From Hydrogenophaga sp. (GTDB lineage Bacteria; Pseudomonadota; Gammaproteobacteria; Burkholderiales; Burkholderiaceae_C), in contig JAIFNE010000204.1 of NCBI GenBank assembly GCA_020047875.1, forward strand, positions 1 through 10,806: a stretch of 10,806 nt of DNA. Direction: 5' to 3'. Below, piece after piece: positions 1 to 7,009 of this stretch (position 1 is the first letter of the stretch; each line of letters starts with the position of its first letter). Below the pieces are notes generated by a model, which made no database searches, was not told the origin of the DNA, and was given only the letters and a program-made list of their open reading frames with translations. The position numbers were made by a program, and so were the translations under genes.

Positions 1-1454
1 CCCACATCGGCGTGGAGCTGACCGACAGCGCCTATGTGGCGGTGAACCAGAAGCTCATGACCCGCATGGGCAAGGCGGTGTTTGATGTGCTGGGGACAGA
101 CGGCGAGTTCGTTCCCTGCATGCACACGGTGGGCGCACCACTGGGGGCAGGCGAGCGCGATGCCACCAGCTGGCCCTGCAACCCGAAGGTGAAGTACATC
201 GTGCACTTCCCGGAAAGCCGCGAAATCTGGAGCTACGGCTCGGGCTACGGTGGCAACGCGCTGCTGGGCAAGAAATGTTTTGCGCTGCGCATCGCCTCCA
301 ACATGGGCCGCCAAGCCGGCTGGCTGGCCGAACACATGCTGATCCTGGGCGTGACCAACCCCGCGGGCAAGAAATACCATGTGGCAGCGGCCTTCCCCAG
401 CGCCTGTGGCAAAACCAATTTCTCCATGCTGGTGCCGCCGGAAAGCGCGTTTGCGGGCTGGAAGGTCACCACCATCGGCGACGACATCGCCTGGATCAAG
501 CCGCACGCCGACGGCAAGCTCTACGCCATCAACCCGGAAGCGGGCTATTTCGGTGTGGCGCCGGGCACCAACATGCACACCAATCCGAACTGCATGCGCT
601 CGCTCAACCGCGACGTGATCTTCACCAACGTGGCGCTCACCGACGATGGCGACGTGTGGTGGGAAGGCATGGAGAAAGACACCGGCCAGCTGCCCGATCA
701 CCTGATCGACTGGCAGGGCAAGGACTGGACGCCGCAGATCGCCAAAGAAACCGGCGCCAAGGCCGCGCACCCCAACTCTCGCTTCACCGTGGCCGCGACC
801 AACAACCCGGCGCTCGACCCGCAGTGGGACGACGCGGGCGGCGTGGCCATCGACGCCTTCATGTTTGGCGGCCGCCGCTCCACCACCGTGCCGCTGGTGA
901 CCGAGGCGCGCAGCTGGACCGAGGGCGTCTACATGGCCGCCACCATGGGCTCGGAGACCACCGCAGCAGCCTTCGGCGCGCAGGGCGTGGTGCGCCGCGA
1001 TCCGTTCGCCATGCTGCCGTTCTGCGGCTACAACATGAGCGACTACTTCCAGCACTGGCTCGACCTCGGCCAGGCCGTCGCCGGCGCCGGCGCCACGCTG
1101 CCGCGCATGTTCTGCGTCAACTGGTTCCGCAAGGATGCGGGTGGCAAATTCGTCTGGCCCGGCTATGGCGACAACATGCGGGTGCTGAAGTGGATGATCG
1201 ACCGCATCGAGGGCGAAGCCCAGGGCAGCGAAACACTGTTTGGCGTGGCTCCGGCTTTTGATGAGATCAACTGGACCGGCCTGAACTTCAGTGCCGAGCA
1301 GTTCGCCACTGTGACCGGCATCGACAAAGCCGCCTGGCAGGCCGAGCTGAAGCTGCACGACGCCCACTTCGAGCAGCTCGCCTACCACCTGCCTCAAGCG
1401 CTGGTGGACACCAAAGCGGCGCTGGAACAGCGGCTGACCGCGCTGGCCGACTGA
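1..1454 (+). CDS. pckG: Phosphoenolpyruvate carboxykinase (GTP), 5'-truncated by the window edge
   Basis: GTP-dependent PEP carboxykinase, which interconverts oxaloacetate plus GTP with PEP, CO2 and GDP in the cytosol at the entry to gluconeogenesis. The reading frame is open from the first bases (HIGVELTDSAYV in frame from base 3), so the GTG at 12 is internal and not the start. About 484 residues are visible against roughly 600-620 for the family, so about 130 N-terminal residues lie upstream. Seen motifs: the nucleotide-binding loop FPSACGKTN (bases about 391-420) with the family's reactive active-site Cys (codon 405-407) and the P-loop Lys; the metal-binding GDDIAWI just after it; FGGRRSTTVPL with EGVYMAATMGSET; and NWFRKD followed by WPGYGDNMRVLKWM near the C-terminus. 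These are GTP-class motifs, unlike the ATP-dependent PckA family. The stop is TGA 1452-1454, followed by a strong palindromic terminator. No key residue appears to be missing in the visible part. Confidence 0.97.
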   Translation, partial: HIGVELTDSAYVAVNQKLMTRMGKAVFDVLGTDGEFVPCMHTVGAPLGAGERDATSWPCNPKVKYIVHFPESREIWSYGSGYGGNALLGKKCFALRIASNMGRQAGWLAEHMLILGVTNPAGKKYHVAAAFPSACGKTNFSMLVPPESAFAGWKVTTIGDDIAWIKPHADGKLYAINPEAGYFGVAPGTNMHTNPNCMRSLNRDVIFTNVALTDDGDVWWEGMEKDTGQLPDHLIDWQGKDWTPQIAKETGAKAAHPNSRFTVAATNNPALDPQWDDAGGVAIDAFMFGGRRSTTVPLVTEARSWTEGVYMAATMGSETTAAAFGAQGVVRRDPFAMLPFCGYNMSDYFQHWLDLGQAVAGAGATLPRMFCVNWFRKDAGGKFVWPGYGDNMRVLKWMIDRIEGEAQGSETLFGVAPAFDEINWTGLNFSAEQFATVTGIDKAAWQAELKLHDAHFEQLAYHLPQALVDTKAALEQRLTALAD

Positions 1455-1470
1455 AGCACCGGCGCTTCCC

Positions 1471-1506
1471 ATGAAAAGGGCCACCGCATGCGGTGGCCCT
1501 TTTCAT
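1471..1506. terminator. Bidirectional terminator, perfect 36-bp palindrome
   Basis: Bases 1471-1506 equal their own reverse complement over all 36 positions. Each arm reads ATGAAAAGGGCCACCGCA, so the transcript on either strand folds into a GC-rich stem flanked by A-run and U-run. It lies 16 bp after the pckG stop and 17 bp beyond the stop of the convergent membrane protein gene. It therefore fits a shared intrinsic terminator for both. The U-run is only four residues on each strand, but the stem is very stable. Confidence 0.9.
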
Positions 1507-1523
1507 TGGTACAGGCCTGGTAA

Positions 1524-2072
1524 TCAGACGTAGTACAGGTGCATGTTGCGGGCACGCTGGCTGCCCATGCGCTCCAGGTAGGCCAGCCAGCCGCGAACCC
1601 GTGGCGCCGGCAGTTCGCGCTCGATGCCCATCGGGGCGAGTGCCGCGCTGAAGTCGTCATCGGCCTCGGCGTGGGCGCGAGTCGCCACCAGATCGGCCAT
1701 CACGCGCGGGTCGCTGCGGGCCATGTCCCACAAACGGGCCTCTGCCCGGGCGCGGGCCTGTGCCCGCGACCAGCCGTCCAGCCCGCTCAGAGCGCGAGCA
1801 GCGAGCAGGCGTGCGGTACCAGCAAACAGCGCCATGCCGCCAAACACCACCACCCACAGCACCACCCAGCCCAGGAACAGGTGCTCATCGGCCCAGGTGC
1901 TGATGAAGCGGTCTGCCACGATCACCAAGGCAGCCACCAGCGCGGCCAGGAACAGCACAGACAGCGCGCGCGCGCCCGGCCGGCTCATCAGCGGGCGGCT
2001 GGGCCAAGCGGCGGCGGAGGGCGCTGATGGCGCGCGGGCCGTCAGATCGAACAGGTGGGTAGCGATGCTCAT
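1524..2072 (-). CDS. Hypothetical protein with two predicted transmembrane helices
   Basis: A 182-residue protein that I do not recognise as a named family. After a short Ala/Pro-rich N-terminus come two hydrophobic segments, at about residues 36-57 and 65-85. They are joined by a short loop (about residues 58-64) with charged residues, so it should be an inner-membrane hairpin protein. The C-terminal ~95 residues are soluble, rich in Ala, Arg and acidic residues and probably helical, ending in MHLYYV. No catalytic motif is visible. The start ATG (2070-2072 on the complement) has only a weak upstream purine stretch. The gene converges on pckG through the 36-bp palindrome and diverges from the LysR gene by about 112 bp, so that regulator could control it. 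Coding potential is supported by codon use and the clear membrane-helix pattern; the overlapping plus-strand frames look like shadows. Confidence 0.8.
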   Translation of the reverse strand: MSIATHLFDLTARAPSAPSAAAWPSRPLMSRPGARALSVLFLAALVAALVIVADRFISTWADEHLFLGWVVLWVVVFGGMALFAGTARLLAARALSGLDGWSRAQARARAEARLWDMARSDPRVMADLVATRAHAEADDDFSAALAPMGIERELPAPRVRGWLAYLERMGSQRARNMHLYYV

Positions 2073-2187
2073 GGCTTGCTTTCAGGATGTCGGTTGGGGG
2101 CGCTGGTGAGCGCGATGGGATGAATACTAGGGTAAACCCTGGGTCATCGCCAGTTTCATTTTCTGATGACATATATTCACCAAGGTG
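2073..2187. promoter_or_regulatory. Divergent promoter region with three short inverted repeats
   Basis: This is the intergenic region between the two-helix membrane protein gene (-) and the LysR gene (+). It is more AT-rich than its surroundings from 2121 to 2180. Symmetries seen: AGGGT-AA-ACCCT at 2129-2140; GTCATC (2143-2148) with GATGAC (2165-2170); and TCACC-AA-GGTGA at 2177-2188, which runs into the LysR start codon. A -10-like TATATT lies at 2172-2177, with no good -35 at 16-18 bp. LysR regulators usually bind such dyads in the divergent region and autoregulate, so these are operator candidates. That role is inference. Confidence 0.4.
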
Positions 2188-3189
2188 ATGATTCAACCCA
2201 ACTTCCGCACGCTGGACCTGAATCTGCTGCGCGTGTTCGACGAGGTGATGGCCGAGCGCAACCTCACCCGCGCCGCGCACAACCTGTCCATGACGCAGCC
2301 GGCGGTGAGCAACGCGCTGCGCCGGCTGCGCGACGCACTGGGCGACGACCTGGTGAAGCGCGCCGGCTACGGCGTGGAGCCCACGCCGGTGGGCATGGCC
2401 TTGTGGCCCACGGTGCGGGACGCGCTGGCGCAGCTGCGCCAGTCCCTGGCGCCGGGCGGCTTCGAGCCCGCGCAGGCCGACCACACCTTCGTGCTGTCGA
2501 TGGCCGATGCCACCGCCGCCAAGATCGTGCCCGGGCTGATGGACATCCTGGAACACGAAGCGCCCGGGCTGACGCTGCGCATCCTGCCCCTGACCACGCG
2601 CGATCCGCGCCCGCTGTTAGACACCGGCGGCGTCGACCTGGCGATCGGGCACTTCCCCGGCGTGCTGGCCGAGCTGGGCGCGGTTCATCTGCAGGAACAG
2701 AGCCCGCTTTTCTTGCACCAGCGCCTGTACGACGGCGAGTACGTGGTGGTGCTGCGCCGCGGTCATCCGCTGGCGGCGCAACCGATCAGCCTGGACGCGT
2801 ATTGCGAAGCGCGCCATCTGCTGGTGAGTTTTTCCGGGCGGCCATTCGGCTTTGTCGACGAGGCGCTGGCCGCCCTCTCCCGCCAACGCCGGGTGGTGCT
2901 CACGGTCAATCAGTTCTTCACCGCCGGCCAGGTGGTCGCCACCACCGACCTGCTCACCGTGCTGCCGCGCCACTTCGTCGGCGCCACCGGCATTGAGGAC
3001 CGGCTGGCACGCCTGGAACTGCCGCTGGCGGTGCCCGCGGTTCACATTGATGCGGTGTGGCGCCGCCAGGCCGAGCACCACGGTGCCCACCGCTGGCTGC
3101 GCCAGGCCATCGCGCGCGCCTCAGCCATCAGCATGGCCGGCGGCGCGCGGGCCCACAATGCCGGGCATGAAGATCCAGCTGCTCAGTGA
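2188..3189 (+). CDS. LysR-family transcriptional regulator
   Basis: A LysR-type regulator of 333 residues. The N-terminal winged helix-turn-helix lies at about residues 9-67, with the recognition region NLTRAAHNLSMTQPAVSNAL at 25-44, followed by a linker helix. The rest is a periplasmic-binding-protein-like effector domain, with DLAIGHFPG and LLTVLPRHF as family-typical pieces. The opening RTLDLNLLRVFDEVMAERNL places it in the NodD/NahR/LinR-like branch, but the inducer cannot be read from sequence. Start: ATG at 2188, or the adjacent GTG at 2185 adding one residue. Neither has a Shine-Dalgarno at proper spacing, and the TATATT at 2172-2177 would put transcription start within a few bases of the start codon. 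The 3' end overlaps the next gene by 23 bp in another frame. Possible targets are itself, the divergent membrane protein gene, or the overlapping phosphoesterase. Confidence 0.93.
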   Translation: MIQPNFRTLDLNLLRVFDEVMAERNLTRAAHNLSMTQPAVSNALRRLRDALGDDLVKRAGYGVEPTPVGMALWPTVRDALAQLRQSLAPGGFEPAQADHTFVLSMADATAAKIVPGLMDILEHEAPGLTLRILPLTTRDPRPLLDTGGVDLAIGHFPGVLAELGAVHLQEQSPLFLHQRLYDGEYVVVLRRGHPLAAQPISLDAYCEARHLLVSFSGRPFGFVDEALAALSRQRRVVLTVNQFFTAGQVVATTDLLTVLPRHFVGATGIEDRLARLELPLAVPAVHIDAVWRRQAEHHGAHRWLRQAIARASAISMAGGARAHNAGHEDPAAQ

Positions 3190-4123
3190 CCTGCACCTCG
3201 AAGCCAACCCAGGCTTTCAGCCTGAGCCGGCCGAGGGCGCCGATCTGCTGGTGCTCGCTGGCGACATCGGCTCCTACCAGCGCCGGTACGACGGCAGTGT
3301 GATGACCGAGCCCGACTGGGGTCTGCGGCGCTTTTCGCCGCTGGCGGGGCACGCGGGCTGGCCGACGCCGGTGGTGTTCGTGCCGGGCAACCACGAGTAC
3401 GACGCGCTGGACGTGGACGAGGCGCACCACGGGCTGCGCAGCACCTGCGAGCGGCTGGGCATCGAATGGCTGGAGCGCGAGACCTTGGTGGTTGACGGTG
3501 TGCGGCTGATCGGCACCACCCTGTGGGCCGACTACGACGCCCTGGGCGATCTGCCGCCGCCCAGACCGCAGCCAGCCCGAGCCCTCAAGGGGCGGGCCCG
3601 CCACGCGGGCACCGCGCCCGCCATCGACCCGTTGACGCACCGCCTGCGCCAGCGCGAGAAGGCGTTTCGCGCTGCCAACTTTTACCTGCAGAAAATGGCC
3701 AGCGTACGGCACGGCCGCTGGTTCGATGCCGAGGCCATGCGCGCCCTGGCGCTCGACTGCCAGCACTGGCTGCGCGAAGCGTTGGCGGTGCCGTTTGACG
3801 GCAGCACTGTGGTGGTGACCCATTTCGCGCCCACGCTACACAGCGCCGACCCGCGCTATGGCCTAAGCCCGGGCACCGCGGGTTTTTGCAATGCGCTCGA
3901 CGATCTGCTGCCGCTGGCCGACGTTTGGCTGCACGGCCATCTGCACTGCCCGCAAGACCGGCAGGTGGGGCGCTGCCGCATCGTGGCGAACCCGCTGGGC
4001 TATGTTGAGAAGGGCGAGCAGGCGGCCTTTCAGCCGCGGGCCCTGATCACCGTGCCCAGGCTGGCCTCATCCATCGCCACACCAGTTGCGCCCGCGCAAG
4101 TGCCCGCCCGCGGCTCGCCGTAA
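3167..4123 (+). CDS. Calcineurin-like metallophosphoesterase
   Basis: A 318-residue cytosolic member of the calcineurin-like phosphoesterase superfamily, which uses two metal ions to cleave phosphomonoesters or phosphodiesters. All five metal-site motifs are present in order: DLH at residues 8-10, GD at 32-33, GNHE at 74-77, the TH pair at 218-219 and GHLH at 257-260. The enzyme therefore looks intact, but the substrate is not evident. The start is taken as ATG 3167 because MKIQLLSDLHLE matches the usual family N-terminus. An in-frame ATG at 3158 would add three residues. No Shine-Dalgarno is visible; the start lies within the end of the LysR gene (23-bp overlap), so translation is probably coupled. 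The 34-bp gap to the downstream stress protein is compatible with one transcript. The Pro/Ala-rich last 25 residues look like an unstructured tail. Confidence 0.93.
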   Translation: MKIQLLSDLHLEANPGFQPEPAEGADLLVLAGDIGSYQRRYDGSVMTEPDWGLRRFSPLAGHAGWPTPVVFVPGNHEYDALDVDEAHHGLRSTCERLGIEWLERETLVVDGVRLIGTTLWADYDALGDLPPPRPQPARALKGRARHAGTAPAIDPLTHRLRQREKAFRAANFYLQKMASVRHGRWFDAEAMRALALDCQHWLREALAVPFDGSTVVVTHFAPTLHSADPRYGLSPGTAGFCNALDDLLPLADVWLHGHLHCPQDRQVGRCRIVANPLGYVEKGEQAAFQPRALITVPRLASSIATPVAPAQVPARGSP

Positions 4124-4157
4124 ACTGGGCATTCAACCCACCCCTCCGGAGAATTCA

Positions 4158-4580
4158 ATGAAGATCCTGCTTGCGGTCGACGGCAGCGCCTACACCAAGA
4201 AAATGCTGGCCTACCTCACGACACACGACGAGACGTTCAGCGCCCACAACGAGTTCACGCTGTTCACCGTGCAGTCGCCCCTGCCGCCGCGCGCCCGCGC
4301 TGCGGTGGGCAAGGAGATTGCGGATGGCTACCACGCCGACGAAGCGCAGAAGGTGACCGCCCCGGTGGTGAAATTCCTGCAGCGCCACGGCATCACGCCC
4401 ACGGTCGTGCACAAGGTGGGTCAGGCTGGCGAAAGCATCGCCAAGGCCGCCGCGGCCGGGAAATTCGATCTGGTCATGATGGGCTCGCACGGCCACAGCG
4501 CCCTGGGCAACCTGGTCATGGGCTCGGTGGCCACCCAGGTGCTGGCTCACTGCACGGTGCCGGTGCTGCTGGTTCGTTGA
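4158..4580 (+). CDS. Universal stress protein (UspA family), ATP-binding type
   Basis: A single-domain Usp protein of 140 residues, a usual length for the family. The Rossmann-like fold opens with MKILLAVDGS, where Asp8 is the conserved nucleotide-site acid. It ends with the ATP-binding signature G-2x-G-9x-G-(S/T): Gly109, Gly112, Gly122 and Ser123 (within MMGSHGHSALGNLVMGS). This places it with ATP-binding Usps of the MJ0577 type rather than the non-binding UspA type. Such dimeric proteins accumulate under starvation, stationary phase and other stresses; the exact role here is unknown. The start ATG 4158 is fixed by a clear Shine-Dalgarno, GGAGA at 4148-4152, five bases upstream. It lies 34 bp after the phosphoesterase, probably co-transcribed, and converges on the TetR gene. 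Confidence 0.95.
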   Translation: MKILLAVDGSAYTKKMLAYLTTHDETFSAHNEFTLFTVQSPLPPRARAAVGKEIADGYHADEAQKVTAPVVKFLQRHGITPTVVHKVGQAGESIAKAAAAGKFDLVMMGSHGHSALGNLVMGSVATQVLAHCTVPVLLVR

Positions 4581-4618
4581 CCTTCAGCGGCTCTCGGCGG
4601 CATCGCCCCACGGGTGAA

Positions 4619-4639
4619 CGCCGCCCGGCCCGCGCGGCG
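4619..4639. other. Short GC-rich hairpin between convergent usp and tetR
   Basis: CGCCGC at 4619-4624 pairs with GCGGCG at 4634-4639 around a nine-base loop, just outside the TetR stop codon and 38 bp after the Usp stop. No U-run follows on either strand, so it is at best a weak or factor-dependent terminator. In sequence this rich in GC it could also be chance. Confidence 0.3.
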
Positions 4640-4641
4640 GC

Positions 4642-5280
4642 TTATCGGGTGCGCAGCCCGTCGAAGCAGGTGCTCAGCACCATGCCGATGATCTGCTCGG
4701 TGGTGTAAAGCCCCGAGCCCTTCAGGAAACCCAGCACCGGGTCGCAGGCGCGGGCATACAGGGTGTAGAGCACCGCAATCGGCGGCAGCGCCGGGTTCAC
4801 GCTGCCGTCGGCCTGTGCCGCCTGAATCCAGCCGCCCAGGCGCTCGCTCACGTCCATCAGGCCGTCCACATACGGTTTGTTGGTGGTGAGCGTGGCGCGC
4901 AGGCTGGAGTTTTCGCTGGGCAGCGACGGCATTTCGCCCGCGAGCTGCACCTCCATCGTCCACCGGGCCACGGATTTCAGCAGCTCCAGCGGGGGGCGGC
5001 TGGTGTCCAGGCTGTCCAGGAATGCTTGCGCGCGCTGCATCACCCGCACCATGGCGGCGGCCGCCAGGTCTTCCTTGCTGGGAAAGTGCTTGTACAGACT
5101 GGCCTTGGCAATGCCCACCTCGGCCGCCACCTCGTCCACCGTCATCGCGTCGAAGCCCTTTTCGGCCAGCAGGCGGTTGACCGCCGCAACGATCGCGTCT
5201 TCGCGGGCAATGTGCATTTGCTGGCGAAAACTGCGCTTGGGCGCGGCAGTAGCAGCAGAGGGCAGAGGGGAACTGGACAT
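4642..5280 (-). CDS. TetR/AcrR-family transcriptional regulator
   Basis: A 212-residue TetR-type repressor, normal length for the family. The DNA-binding domain is at about residues 26-72, with the helix-turn-helix TVDEVAAEVGIAKASLYKHF at 47-66 followed by PSKEDL. The C-terminal half is the variable helical ligand and dimer domain, with no ligand recognisable. Start: ATG at 5278-5280 (complement) is chosen because the Ser/Ala/Pro-rich tail before the HTH is already long. An upstream GTG at 5302-5304 would add eight residues, and neither start has a good Shine-Dalgarno. The gene is transcribed divergently from the fasciclin-domain gene and convergently with usp. The usual pattern would be autorepression plus control of the divergent neighbour, but TetR proteins next to a secreted structural protein are not a well-known pairing. 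Confidence 0.92.
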   Translation of the reverse strand: MSSSPLPSAATAAPKRSFRQQMHIAREDAIVAAVNRLLAEKGFDAMTVDEVAAEVGIAKASLYKHFPSKEDLAAAAMVRVMQRAQAFLDSLDTSRPPLELLKSVARWTMEVQLAGEMPSLPSENSSLRATLTTNKPYVDGLMDVSERLGGWIQAAQADGSVNPALPPIAVLYTLYARACDPVLGFLKGSGLYTTEQIIGMVLSTCFDGLRTR

Positions 5281-5361
5281 GGCGAGCGCGAGAAAGTGGA
5301 GCACGAATTGTGCCTGAATTCGACGACAAGGTCGATAACCCCACTGAAAAGTCTAGTTACA

Positions 5362-5397
5362 TACTGATTGGTAGCGTTTTGCTCTATTTCGTTTATT
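5362..5397 (+). promoter_or_regulatory. Candidate fasciclin promoter overlapping a TetR operator-like dyad
   Basis: A -35-like TTGGTA (5369-5374) and a -10-like TTTATT (5392-5397) are separated by 17 bp and point toward the fasciclin gene. The imperfect dyad TAC-TGATTG-GTA (5362-5373) overlaps the -35 and resembles the TAC...GTA half-sites seen in some TetR operators. Each box matches consensus at only four of six positions. A roughly 125-base untranslated leader would follow, which includes the inverted repeat CCATCAGC (5405-5412) / GCTGATGG (5474-5481). All of this is inference from pattern. Confidence 0.25.
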
Positions 5398-5528
5398 GTT
5401 CGACCCATCAGCCTTTTCTGTCACCTCGTGCCAGTGACTTCAAGCAGTCGTTCACGGGTTGAGCAGAAGCCAAGCTGATGGATTTCCATTCATCCCACCC
5501 AGCAACCGCTGTTTATCAGGAGCCTCTC

Positions 5529-5984
5529 ATGAAAAAGACCCTCATCGCCTCCCTCATCACCCTTGGCGCCATGACCTCCGCTTACGCCAAAGACATCGTC
5601 GACACCGCCGTGGCCGCCGGCAACTTCAAGACCCTGGCCACCGCCCTGACGGCAGCCGGCCTGGTTGACACGCTGAAAGGCCCGGGCCCGTTCACCGTGT
5701 TCGCACCGACCGACGCCGCCTTCGCCAAGATCCCCAAGGCCGATCTGGACGCGCTGCTGAAAGACAAAGCCAAGCTCACCGCAGTGCTGACCTACCACGT
5801 GGTGCCCGGCAAGGTGATGGCCAAAGACGTCAAGGCCGGCAAGGTCAAGACCGTGCAAGGCAGCGAGCTGACCATTTCCACCGCGAATGGTGTGATGGTC
5901 GACCAGGCCAAAGTCACCGCAACCGACATCGCCGCCAGCAACGGCGTGATCCACGTGATCGACTCGGTGGTGCTGCCGAAGTAA
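5529..5984 (+). CDS. Secreted fasciclin (FAS1) domain protein
   Basis: A 151-residue exported protein made of one FAS1 domain. Residues 1-20 are a classical Sec signal peptide: MKKT, a hydrophobic core, then a signal peptidase I site SAYA before Lys21. The FAS1 domain fills the rest. The H1 box is PFTVFAPTDAAF at 54-65, the YHVVPG motif (H2 region) is at 89-94, and the conserved ending is VIHVIDSVVLP. Such proteins are periplasmic or secreted and are linked to adhesion or surface functions; the bacterial role is often unknown. The start ATG 5529 is preceded by CAGGAG (5517-5522) at good spacing and gives the signal peptide directly. The in-frame ATG at 5478 would bury the signal peptide behind 17 extra residues and is rejected. 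The gene is divergent from tetR and is followed at once by a strong terminator. Confidence 0.95.
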   Translation: MKKTLIASLITLGAMTSAYAKDIVDTAVAAGNFKTLATALTAAGLVDTLKGPGPFTVFAPTDAAFAKIPKADLDALLKDKAKLTAVLTYHVVPGKVMAKDVKAGKVKTVQGSELTISTANGVMVDQAKVTATDIAASNGVIHVIDSVVLPK

Positions 5985-6006
5985 TTCGCGCCGCGCGCCC
6001 ATACCG

Positions 6007-6029
6007 GCCCCGCCTTGGCGGGGCTTTTT
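6007..6029 (+). terminator. Intrinsic terminator of the fasciclin gene
   Basis: GCCCCGCC (6007-6014), a TT loop (6015-6016) and GGCGGGGC (6017-6024) form a perfect eight-pair stem followed by TTTTT (6025-6029). It starts 23 bp after the fasciclin stop. The last T of the run is also the complement of the final base of the stop codon of the convergent ArgP-like gene. Confidence 0.92.
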
Positions 6030-6949
6030 CATGCCCGCGGCGGATGCAGCTGGCTTTTCGCGGCCTCGCGCAGGGCCATCGTCATCGACTCCAGCACGTC
6101 GGAGTTCAGGTTCCAGCAGTGCCAGTACAGCGTGACGCGCAGCGCGTGCTGCGGCACCAGGTTCACCAGCTCGCCACGCGCCAGCCGCTCGCGCACATGC
6201 AGCTCGGGCAGCACACTCACACCCCAGCCCGCCTGCACCGCCCGCACCTGCCCCTCGCTGGACGGCACAAACAGCTGGCGCAGCGACACCCGCGGCAGCC
6301 CAAACGCCTGGGCAACAAACAGCCGCTGCAAATGGTCTTTGCGGTTGAACGCCACAAACGCAAACTGGTGGAAGTTGTGCGCCGTCAGACCCTGCGGGCA
6401 GTGCTCGCGGGCAAAGGCGCTTGAAGCCACCAGCACATAGTCCATGCCGCCCAGCACCTCCATCTTGCAGCCGCGCAGCGCCTGACCCAGCGAGGTCACA
6501 CAGCCCAGCACCTGGCCCTCACGCAGCCACTCGTGGGTGAAGTCCTGGTCGTCGGTGATGATTTCGATCGGCAGTCCGCCGTGGGCCAGCGCGCTGAGCG
6601 CGGGGAGCGCCCAGGTGGCGATGCTGTCGGCGTTGATGGCCACCGAAATGCGCTCGTCCTCGCGCACGCCGCCCGTCGAGCTGGGCGCGAGCTCCTTGAG
6701 ATCCTTCTCCAGATCGGCGCGCAGCAACCGCATCATCTTGGCGTGTTTGATCATGAGCTGGCCCGCCGGCGTGGGCTTGAGCGGGCGGCTGCGCACGATC
6801 AGCACCGTGCCCACCTGCGACTCCAGCGCCCGCAACCGCTGCGACACGGCCGACTGCGTGATGGACAGCCGCTGCGCCGCCCGCTCGAAGCCGCCCTCCT
6901 CGACGATGGCGGCCAGGCACTCCAGGGCGTCGGGGTCAAACGTGCTCAT
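6029..6949 (-). CDS. argP: ArgP/LysG-type LysR-family transcriptional regulator
   Basis: A 306-residue LysR regulator closely resembling ArgP (IciA) of E. coli, which is about 297 residues. The HTH contains GGFERAAQRLSITQSAVSQR (19-38), nearly the ArgP sequence. The effector domain has the ArgP hallmark AINADSIATWALPAL, plus GMDYVLVASSAFA and VTLYWH. ArgP/LysG proteins sense lysine or arginine and activate exporters such as ArgO or LysE, and in E. coli also several biosynthetic genes. Start: ATG at 6947-6949 (complement), with GGAG about nine bases upstream. An upstream in-frame ATG at 7021 would add 24 residues ahead of the usual N-terminus and is not favoured. No LysE/ArgO exporter is next to it; the divergent neighbour is dadA, so its target may be D-amino-acid oxidation. 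Family assignment is firm; ligand and target are inferred. Confidence 0.93.
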   Translation of the reverse strand: MSTFDPDALECLAAIVEEGGFERAAQRLSITQSAVSQRLRALESQVGTVLIVRSRPLKPTPAGQLMIKHAKMMRLLRADLEKDLKELAPSSTGGVREDERISVAINADSIATWALPALSALAHGGLPIEIITDDQDFTHEWLREGQVLGCVTSLGQALRGCKMEVLGGMDYVLVASSAFAREHCPQGLTAHNFHQFAFVAFNRKDHLQRLFVAQAFGLPRVSLRQLFVPSSEGQVRAVQAGWGVSVLPELHVRERLARGELVNLVPQHALRVTLYWHCWNLNSDVLESMTMALREAAKSQLHPPRA

Positions 6950-7009
6950 CGGGGGGAACTCCAGCGGGTGAACCAGCGCGACCACCGGGAAGGCAAGGCC
7001 CGGCATTCG

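Noticed and set aside
275..1261. Plus-strand alternative frame of 328 codons inside pckG
   Set aside because: Arg/His-rich translation with no domains, fully inside the well-supported PEP carboxykinase frame.
1539..2109. Plus-strand frames opposite the two-helix membrane protein gene
   Set aside because: They are rich in His/Gln/Arg or Ser/Arg with no folded-domain pattern. The minus strand gives two clean hydrophobic helices and sits correctly against the terminator.
2852..3166. Upstream extension of the phosphoesterase by about 105 residues inside lysR
   Set aside because: The extension is the shifted frame of the LysR effector domain, Ser/Pro/Arg-rich, and the family N-terminus is at MKIQLLSDLHLE (3167).
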